DNA of 64,000 nucleotides, from NCBI GenBank assembly GCA_000727475.1, contig KL647305.1:1156788-1220787 (forward strand), read 5' to 3'. Below are positions 56,760 through 64,000 of the stretch, piece by piece (the stretch's first letter is position 1; the number at the start of each line of letters is the position of its first letter). This DNA is from Sarcocystis neurona. Taxonomy: Eukaryota; Apicomplexa; Conoidasida; Eucoccidiorida; Sarcocystidae. A program made the position numbers and the translations under genes. Under the pieces are notes generated by a model. The model did no database searches, was not told the DNA's origin, and saw nothing but the letters and a program-made list of their open reading frames with translations.

Positions 56760-57690
56760 TGTGTCTTACCGTTTATGTGTGTATGCGTCTGTCCATATAC
56801 ATGTGCCTTTTGAGCGCACACTTATCCGCACACAGTATTGACACCGCATATGAAATATGTTCACAAGTGAAGCAACACCTGTACACACGCAGTTGAACAG
56901 ATTCCTCTTCTCAAGATAACTCGTGGAGCATAAAATTACGTGGCCCTCAGTACGCGGCCAAGAAGAAATGCGTAAATCCGGTCCTACACATTCACTACTG
57001 TGGGTACGGTTTCTTCTACAATAAATAGCAGGATTGCAGCACGGTATAGGTGCTTCACACGACTGTTGCCTCCTCACGACTACATGCGGGAGACACACCA
57101 TATAACTAAAGTGGAAGAATCACTCTGCATGGTAGATACGTACGTGCTTTTTTGGGCACTTTCGAGGACTCTACCCTTTTTTTCACTAAGGGACAACCGT
57201 TAGTTAACGAAACGAACCACACTCTTGAAAACAGACGTTACGGTAGGTATCATACCATCTTTTACGAACTACTGTTGAACGAGAGTGCCGGAGGAACATT
57301 CCGCGACATATTATAACATCTTAACTCGACGCTCCGGTATCGTTCCCTGCGCATTCACATAGATGTGTCTCGATTTAAGTGTACAATTCCGTGTGCGCTG
57401 TGCGTACTTTTTTTCCCCCTCCCCTTTGTACGTCGTACGCACATGCACACACACGCTCAGCGTACAGGGGTCTGTGCGATTGAGCCGTTACACCCTTATT
57501 CGAATGTCTAGGCAAGCACACAGCGTCAATCTGAGAGGCTACAACACCTAGAGCAATGTCTCGTCTGCACTTGTTTAACGTTATTTTCCTCTCACAAAAT
57601 AAAGCAGACCTGTACGCCGTCAGTGAAACCAGTAGAAACAGTAAGAAGGGGTGAGAAAACACAGTACACGAGAAAGCACTTCATGGTGTC
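56760..57690. other. Spacer between convergent genes
   Basis: No supported gene. Short open frames on both strands lack splice pairs and domain character. The 3' untranslated region of the minus-strand gene ending at 57693 must lie here. Confidence 0.45.
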
Positions 57691-57692
57691 GC

Positions 57693-60095
57693 CTAAAGCG
57701 GCCGTCGGGCAGTGCAAATAATGCGTTCAGATGTGTGTAGCTCAGGCGGTTGCATATACGCTGAAACAGGTCTCGCGGTTCTTGCGAAAGCACTACCACG
57801 TCTTCCACTTGTGGGGCTGCTGTGGCTGGTATTGGCGTGTGAAGATCCACCAGAGGGCGCAGAGTAACAATCTAGCCACTCAGAAGGAAGGGGACAGGGA
57901 CTTGTGTACGGCCGTGTGGGCAGGTAAGCATCAGCATAACGGTGCACACATACATACTGAGAGGGAATCTGCATGTCTTGATGAAGACCGAGAACGAGTC
58001 GGAGCCGCGGCTGTGCCCAGAATGTCTTCGAAAACAACAGCACGTACGTCTGCTGTTTCGAACACCTCATCCCTGCAAGCCTCTGCAAGCTGCAGCTGCC
58101 TGCAGCCACCTCGCAAAAATTTCCGTAACGGCCTACAGGACTATTGCTGGGACGCGTGTGGGGACTCCTGCTGAAGTTGGCGTGCACTCTTCCGTTGTCG
58201 TCTAGTGGTGTCGCAGCAGCGGAAGCAGGACGACACTTACTCCGTGTACACTCTGCAGGTGCACCACTGTACAGTTTACCAGCCGACCGAATGCGCTGAC
58301 TATTACCTAAAGCTCCTGGTGAAGCAGTTGATGGCCTTCTATCGCTGGCAGACTGACTGCGAGAAGGACGGCCTGTTTCGGTTGCCGACCCCGACTCGTT
58401 TTCTGTTTCTGCTGCTGCGTGAAGACAAGGAGGTCGCCGGCAGCGCCCACATTCACGGCATGCTTGAATTCCCTCTGCCCTTCCTGCGCCACTCGTTCTT
58501 CCTGAAGTAGATGACGTGGTCAACTCCCCCAGTGCTGCAGAGCGAGGACGCGATGGTTTCTCTGGCCCCGGTTGCGCTGCAAGCGTGGCACATGAGTGTG
58601 AACAGGAAGAGGAATGTATGCACGAGCGAGCAGTGGATCCAGGCAAAGAATTGCACGACGAAGACGCTGCGGAAGATGTGCAGAGAGGAGAGCAGCAGTC
58701 GCTTGTTTCGTAGCACGCTGCTGTGCTACGTGGATAGCCAGCCGCAGTCGACATGGAAGGTGCGTCATCCACGCGTGTGAATGGAGTCAAGAAACAAGCC
58801 GGCGTCGTCGGGAGAGGACACAAGGAACACAGAGGGGGACTGGAGGCGCAGGTACACCAACAGCTGCTTTCTGCCTCGGCGGACGCAGCAGCTCGTGAAG
58901 AGGCAAGAAGGCGGAACTGTAGAGCTTCGCGTTGAAAGATCTGCTGTAGACAGGGTTTTGTTGAGAACAGGTAAAACACAATCATCCGCTTGATTGGAAC
59001 GTACTGAGCGCTGCGAGGGTTGTTGACACTGCTTCTGCATGTTCCCTCCGCAACAGCACTGCTGGACGGTATAGAATACCCCTGCATCCCGCTGGGACTA
59101 TCGCGCCAAGATGCAGCAGCAGCTGCTGCTGCTGATGCAGATTCAGACGATTGCGTCCGACGCGTTCTGCCGCTATAAGCAGCAGCGGCGTAGTATGATG
59201 ACATGCCTGTAGCAGACCTCGATCTGGCAGCTGGTACACTATCTGCGGAGATTTGAGAAGAGTGAAGAGCAACGACTCTGCTCTCTCCAAATATTTTCAG
59301 CTCAATCACAAGCTCGGACGTATCTTCACCCATGAGGTTCTCTGCGTGTTGCTGCTGCTTTGATGCGCTGGTTTGCGGTTGGAGCAGCCCGCGTGGAAGG
59401 TCCTGTAATGAATGAAGGAACAGCATCATTCGCCACTGGTATAGTTTTGTGGGAATTTGACGCCATTTCTCGTCCTTGACTCCGTTCGTTGAAGTCACGG
59501 CCTCGCCACCGCGCATTGTTTTCTTGGGAGGTGCGACTAATGTCGAACCGATAGGAATCGAACGCGGAACTGTACTGGGCCCCCGCGTACTCGAAGGAAC
59601 ACCAGAAAACCGTGCGTCTTCGCGCCCCCCAGCACCTGCAGCTGAAACTGCAAGAGTAGCTGCAGCAGAACCTGTTTCAGGATTACTGCCAGAGTGGACT
59701 GAGTTTGAACAGGAAGACAAAGGAGCAGAGGGAGAAAATTTGCTTGGAGCTGAAGCCCCAGCTGCCTCAACGGGGGAGCTACTTGCCCCACTAACTGTGT
59801 TAGCAATTCGCAAGATGGGTTTCCGTTGTGGAGGACCTGCTGGGCTGCTGGCAACGCTCTCGAGGGTGCCACGTGACCGCTCATCGGACACAGTTCCAAA
59901 ACTGAGGACGGAATCACGGTCTCGCACCGGGCAAATCTGCAGATCGATTCGACCGCCTGTGCCCCCAGGTTCAAGGCGATCGAAAGAGATCTGGCGGGGT
60001 GGCGCGTTTGAAAAAGATCGCAGTAGATCTAACAGGTAGGGGTCATTTGGCTGCAAAGTGCACTGTACAATGGTGAACACGCAGCAAGGGCGCAC
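57693..60095 (-). CDS. Last exon: Ser/Ala/Arg-rich tail
   Basis: Acceptor CGCGCTTCCACAG, then 800 codons to TAG. The first 70 residues and a patch around TSELVIELKIFGESRV look folded; most of the rest is low-complexity Ser/Ala/Arg/Thr, with a Cys-rich stretch in the middle and RPxSA-like motifs towards the end (RPASAAATPLDD, RPVSAYMQPPE). Several plus-strand frames over it (for example 58205-58510) are open, but the minus frame is one uninterrupted reading, so I take those as shadows. Confidence 0.65.
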   Translation of the reverse strand: MRPCCVFTIVQCTLQPNDPYLLDLLRSFSNAPPRQISFDRLEPGGTGGRIDLQICPVRDRDSVLSFGTVSDERSRGTLESVASSPAGPPQRKPILRIANTVSGASSSPVEAAGASAPSKFSPSAPLSSCSNSVHSGSNPETGSAAATLAVSAAGAGGREDARFSGVPSSTRGPSTVPRSIPIGSTLVAPPKKTMRGGEAVTSTNGVKDEKWRQIPTKLYQWRMMLFLHSLQDLPRGLLQPQTSASKQQQHAENLMGEDTSELVIELKIFGESRVVALHSSQISADSVPAARSRSATGMSSYYAAAAYSGRTRRTQSSESASAAAAAAASWRDSPSGMQGYSIPSSSAVAEGTCRSSVNNPRSAQYVPIKRMIVFYLFSTKPCLQQIFQREALQFRLLASSRAAASAEAESSCWCTCASSPPLCSLCPLPTTPACFLTPFTRVDDAPSMSTAAGYPRSTAACYETSDCCSPLCTSSAASSSCNSLPGSTARSCIHSSSCSHSCATLAAQPGPEKPSRPRSAALGELTTSSTSGRTSGAGRAEGIQACRECGRCRRPPCLHAAAETENESGSATETGRPSRSQSASDRRPSTASPGALGNSQRIRSAGKLYSGAPAECTRSKCRPASAAATPLDDNGRVHANFSRSPHTRPSNSPVGRYGNFCEVAAGSCSLQRLAGMRCSKQQTYVLLFSKTFWAQPRLRLVLGLHQDMQIPSQYVCVHRYADAYLPTRPYTSPCPLPSEWLDCYSAPSGGSSHANTSHSSPTSGRRGSAFARTARPVSAYMQPPELHTSERIICTARRPL

Positions 60096-63000
60096 CTGTG
60101 GAAGCGCGTTAGAATACGAAGCAAGACAGAAATGCGAAAGACCAAAACAAGCAGGGGAAAAGGGAGATACAACGTCATACCTCGCAAGACGAAAGGATGC
60201 AAAAGCTGTCAACACCTTGGGTGTTGATACGTAACTGATGAGGTTCCAGATCAGTCACAGTCAGCACGTAGTGCTGTGTGACGGAACCATGCTGGAAATA
60301 CACACACGGCCGGCGTTGACGCAGTCCAAAGGAGAACAGTTTTCGACGTTGCAGATTTGACGTAGTATGTGCGCCATAGGCCCCTCGGCTGTAATCAGGG
60401 TGTTGTGTTTGAACGCTTTCCGACGAGCCTCCACGGGCAGGAATATCGCACAAGTGTGGAGGGGGGTCCGTCACAGTGCACCAAAAGTGTGTTGCCGTCT
60501 TCTCTTATCCCTCGATCGCACGCTTACGGCTTCCCTCGCGTGTTTAAATGTAGCACCTCTACTTGTGTGACTTGTTGAAGTGAGAAGAGTCGCAAGATGG
60601 GGTCTTACAAATTAAAGCATGGGAGGAACGAGACAGTCGGTTAGTGTACACGGAGCAAAACAGTCAAAAAGAAGAAATACGAGTGTGCTGATCAAGACGT
60701 CTGAGAACACCGAGAACGTCTCACCTGGATGGCGTCCATGACGCCCGTAAAGCTGAAGAAGACCTCATTGTCTTTCACCATGGGCTGACGCAGCGCGCGG
60801 GCAAGCTCAAGCTCTACTTCGATAAGCTCTTTTTCAGCAAGGTACAAGGAATAGCAGAGAGAGCACACTGGACAATTGGAGGAGAGCTGCAGTCGTCCAC
60901 CAGGAGTGAAGAAAAGCACGTCAAGACCTCTCTTCCGCATGTGATGCTGCGTTTCGAGCATCATCCTTTGATTGACCACTTTCACCAGCTCGTGCTTCTT
61001 CCGTCGTAGGCCGCACATATGACAAACCGTCGGAATCGAGTACCTTGCCAAATCCTGCACATGAACACCGCCTTTCTCCTGCGTCCACTCTTCCTCTCCG
61101 TCCTCAAATGTTTCTCCTTTTCCAGAAGAGAAATTAGTGGGGAGCGCCGAGGGAGAGGCAGGGCGGAGAGTGAAAGATTTGACCTGCGTGAAAAGTGAGA
61201 TCCTGGAAAGGATGCTAATTCTGATCGCATGAGTGCATAACTCTCCCACGCGTTATGCAACCGGCGTGTCAAATTTGTGTTTCAAGTAGAGGACACGTTA
61301 GTACGAAGTACGTGAACGTGTGGAGATGGATACGTAGCGTGTTTCCACATACTCATAAATGCGCGCATCCATACTAAGGCTGTATCGGGCGCGCGGCTGC
61401 GCCTCTGTAGGCGACCCCGCCAGTTCTTGGAAAAAGAAGGACGTGCTACGCGGACGTCCGTTAGTACAGTACTCTCGTTACAGTGTAAGGGAAAGCTGCT
61501 GCGATTGTCTTCAGCAGCATTTATCATAGAGCCTTATCCGTCGACTGCTTATACAGACCACCCTGTCGCTGCGGTCACAGAATACATTCTGCTATAGTAC
61601 GGCCGTGGCTAACGATGGTAGGTAGTGGGTACTCCTGGAGAGGAACGGCACCATTACTGAATAAATAGATAATCATTTTCCTATACACTGTAGAGACCAA
61701 GAGGCCAGATGTGGTGCATTAAACGAAACAAATTGACTTCAACAAAGGCAGCAGTAAAATGCGGTGACGACGGCTTAAATTTCAGTCGAGTTCAATTAAA
61801 CGCACTGCGGTTCACAGCGAAGTCACGCACTTGAAGGAAGTACCAAGCTCCGTCTTCGACACTCCTGATAAGGTCAACGACAAGACTGTCGAGCCAGAGC
61901 TTGAACAGATTTTGTGTGAAGTGAAATATGGCCCGCGCAATGTCTGCGGCGGCCTCAAGACTGCTGCCTGCAACGGGAACGACGTCGAATGAAGTTTCAG
62001 AATGATCTGCACTTCTTCTCTCCTCCTCTTCACACGTGCGGCTGACACCGTTCAGGGTGGGATTGTCGCAACTGACGCAATACTGGGACGTTAGATCTCC
62101 TCCGTGCTGCCGGGCGCCACTGGGAGTGAACTTATTAACAAGGGTGAAGCCAGAGGGAGCTCGTGAAGCATTCCAGCAAACGCGAGTCAGCTGACAGCGG
62201 CTCCGTTGTCTTCCACGCACGAATGCCTGTTGGGCAGAACAACGCTTAACAAGTGTAGAACTTGAAAAAAACAGGAAATTTTCTGCGAGCTGCTTCGAAA
62301 TTGGAATTGTTAAACAATGGAGAGAAAGAACTTGTAAAGGAGAGGCAAGTTCCTGCGAGCTATTTCGAAATTAGGACTGTTAAACTCAACTGTTTAAGTG
62401 ATTTTACGCAGAAATACTTTACGAATAGAAGACCTTCATTGAGGAGGAGGGGGCCTAATAGGATGCAGAGAGCTGCGCCGTTAGTGCATAACCGTTGTTA
62501 ATGGACGACGCTACGGCTTTATGAAAGGATTTACTTAGGGTTAACTCAAGGAGAGTCAGATACGGAGCGATCAGAGCAGAAAGAAACAAATGGGAGGACG
62601 CGCAAGCTCCTGTCGCAGGGTACGTGGACGAAGAACTGTTAAAAAGTGAACGACCGTCTAGGGACGCAGGTGACGCTCAAGTTGAGTGGACGAGAATCAC
62701 AACTGTGAATGCACAGTTACGCACCCAGGTTGTAAGTAGAACATCAGATATAGTCACGTGACGGACCTGCTCTGTAGCCCTCGGAGCAGGCGCTTCGACT
62801 GGCTGAAGTAGTGAGAATGCCGTGGACTAATCAGTAGAACATCGGATAGACAATCACAGAACGGAATTACCCATTAGATAGTGTGCGCGCATGCATGGAG
62901 AGCAGTATACCATCGACCGCGTACACACTACAGGAGCAGACACACACATAAGTTTAGGACCGGCGAGTACGAAAATTGCTAGGAACTCACATCATTTTTG

Positions 63001-63997
63001 TGGCCCGCATACAGTCAATCATAGAAGATTTCGCTGCTCTGTTTTGCTTCTACATTCCTGTTCCAAGCAGGAAATTGACAAGGCGCGATATAGATACGCT
63101 GAAGGTTCAGTTTCTAGAGGAGAACGAATGCAGCAAAGGGTATTATTCGATCAGAAGTCAGCGTGTTTCAAAGGAGGACAGACAAGGCGTAGAGAGGATG
63201 GAATCCCTGTAACCAGTTCATCCGGTCACTGTCAGTGTCGTCAACTCAGCCGATTACGATCGGTGCAGGTACAGGAGTTACTGGAGGACCCGGTGTCAGT
63301 ATGCGAACCGAGAGGCGACTGTGCGAACCTGGTAGAGGCGTTCAACTGAAGTATCCGATGAGATGGTGCTGAAAGTGGTCAAATCCAGGGCTTTGGTGAT
63401 ATTACAGTCTTTCCGCAGGTAGTGCAGTTGCTTGACTACAGCAGCGGGGTAGGTGTCTGGAGGTGCCAAAGGCGAATTATTCACTGCAGCAGGCGGAAAC
63501 CCACTTGTTGAACGCGGATTTTCACGGGAAGGCAAAGGGCGCGAAGTTCGTCCGGCTGCTTCGAACTTCTGACTCTGCGCAGTTCTGAAAGATATGGCAC
63601 GCTTTCTATTCGTGTTTCCCCCGTTCTGGTTTGTCGGCGAGGCAGGACAAGCGGCGACTGAAGGAAACGTCGAGATTTCTTGAGAAAATCTGGAGTATTT
63701 GCGCTGTTCTTGACTCAGTCGAGCAGCTAGATTGCCTTCCAGAAGTTTTGCTGCCGAAAACTCACTTCGAATATACCAACCGTTGCTTGCCGGCACTTGG
63801 CCGCTCAAATCTGTGTCGGCGTCCGTCTTGGTTTGCAGTGCATCAGGTCGTGTGGAGACGTAGAAGCAGTCCGTGCTACAAGAATACACAGTATCGGGGA
63901 TGGGCACATTTAACGACCGCGCCAACCGCGAAGCGAACTGCAGTGAGTGCGAACGACCAGAAAGAACAGATTTCCACCATCCCATTGCTGGTTGCAC
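57693..63997 (-). CDS. Large unidentified gene with CxxC pairs and RPxSA motifs, 5' partial
   Basis: Model on the minus strand: exon from beyond the window edge to 63329; one from about 62190 to 61813; 61183-60725; 60428-60348; 60291-60181; and 60095-57693 (stop). The middle joins are all phase 0. The conserved-looking core reads SLVVDLIRSVEDGAWYFLQV joined to KSFTLRP, then VCHMCGLRRKKHELVKVV and NCPVCSLCYSLYLAEKELIE (two CxxC pairs about 50 residues apart, perhaps one zinc site), then YVLTVTDLEPHQLRINTQG. The 800-codon last exon starts VRPCCVFTIVQCTLQPNDPY, passes ELVIELKIFGESRVVALH and becomes Ser/Ala/Arg-rich with RPSTA, RPASA, RPRSA and RPVSA motifs. I cannot name the family. The RPxSA-type repeats resemble those in some cytoskeletal or ciliary proteins, which is only a hint. 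Confidence 0.65.
60725..61183 (-). CDS. Exon with the two CxxC pairs
   Basis: Acceptor TTTTCACGCAG, donor GTGAGA, 153 codons in phase 0. An acidic linker is followed by YSIPTVCHMCGLRRKKHELV, a basic helix (NQRMMLETQHHMRKRGLDV) and SSNCPVCSLCYSLYLAEKEL, then an acidic helix ending RALRQPMVKDNEVFF. The spacing of the Cys pairs fits a zinc-binding module. The composition is globular, unlike the exon downstream. Confidence 0.7.
61813..62190 (-). CDS. Exon upstream of the CxxC exon
   Basis: The frame includes TRVCWNASRAPSGFTLVNKF, a patch with SQYCVSCDNPTLNGVSRTC, then ARAIFHFTQNLFKLWLDSLV and GAWYFLQVRDFA before a donor GTGAAC. It ends in phase 0 and joins the next exon to read RDFAVKSFTLRP. The acceptor (CCGCTGTCAG, giving the start at 62190) is my choice; an AG about 40 bases further upstream (CATTCGTGCGTGGAAG) is possible. 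Confidence 0.6.
62191..63328. other. Probable intron of the minus-strand gene
   Basis: A plus-strand frame of 152 codons (62891-63349) is open but has mixed composition, no splice pair and overlaps the minus-strand exon at its end, so I leave it out. A short direct repeat (GGAAATTTTCTGCGAGCTGCTTCGAAATT-like, two diverged copies near 62273 and 62343) lies in the left part. Confidence 0.45.
63329..63997 (-). CDS. 5'-most visible exon of the minus-strand gene (partial)
   Basis: Open to the window edge. It reads GWWKSVLSGRSHSLQFASRL, a patch VPIPDTVYSCSTDCFYVSTR, and a Ser/Thr/Arg/Pro-rich second half ending FSTISSDTSVERLYQ. The donor would be GTTCGC, which is weak; the frame stops at TGA 42 bases later. 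It could instead be a separate gene, but strand, position and composition fit the gene to its left. Confidence 0.45.
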
Positions 63998-64000
63998 AGG

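Noticed and set aside
58205..58510. Plus-strand 101-codon frame with protein-like composition
   Set aside because: It lies fully inside the last exon of the minus-strand gene, whose frame is open for 800 codons with RPxSA motifs across the same bases.
62520..62545. TTTAGGG/GGGTTA-like telomeric unit
   Set aside because: Only a single unit; no tandem array, so no interstitial telomere repeat.

Overview
Organism. The window reads as nuclear DNA of an apicomplexan of the Eimeriidae (Eimeria or Cyclospora type). The grounds are: roughly balanced base composition; genes split into many short exons with GT/AG introns; very dense CAG/GCT repeats giving poly-Ala, poly-Gln and Ser runs inside proteins; and introns and spacers full of (AT)n, TATACATA-like and (GATA)n microsatellites. 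No operons, ribosome-binding sites, IS elements or CRISPR arrays are seen. The genus is inferred from style, not from a diagnostic gene.

Layout. 1-5126: no gene I can defend. 5127-27750 (+): one very large gene with two long low-complexity exons (5127-8274 and 22907-27068) joined by about 20 short exons coding for coiled coil; nearly all junctions are phase-consistent. 27751-30080 (+): Ala/Gln/Ser-rich coding-like pieces whose gene structure I could not settle. 30937-40561 (-): a TFIID subunit TAF10 homologue in three exons, with the histone fold split between exons 1 and 2 and huge Ala-rich extensions on both sides. About 32.9-33.7 kb (+): coding-like pieces inside a TAF10 intron. 41.3-41.9 kb: a GTA/TAG trinucleotide tract. 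41.9-42.2 kb (+) and 42.8-44.15 kb (-): two partial, unidentified genes, with a run of N at 43058-43430 that is probably an assembly artefact. 45.7-47.0 kb (+) and 47.8-49.2 kb (-): two further partial models. 50340-55229 (+): prefoldin subunit 5, four exons, complete. 55.9-56.7 kb (+): exon-like blocks. 57693 to the right edge (-): a large unidentified gene with two CxxC pairs and Arg-Pro-x-Ser-Ala motifs, 5' end outside the window.

How the genes fit together. Only two have clear roles: TAF10 (general RNA polymerase II transcription) and prefoldin 5 (delivery of unfolded actin and tubulin to the CCT chaperonin). Both are housekeeping genes; nothing suggests a functional cluster. The most unusual features are candidate introns of only 17-21 nt in three different genes, the very large extensions on TAF10 with a 141-bp exact tandem duplication, and the size of the coiled-coil gene. 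All exon boundaries were read by eye from splice signals, phase and protein character, so they are models rather than proven transcripts.
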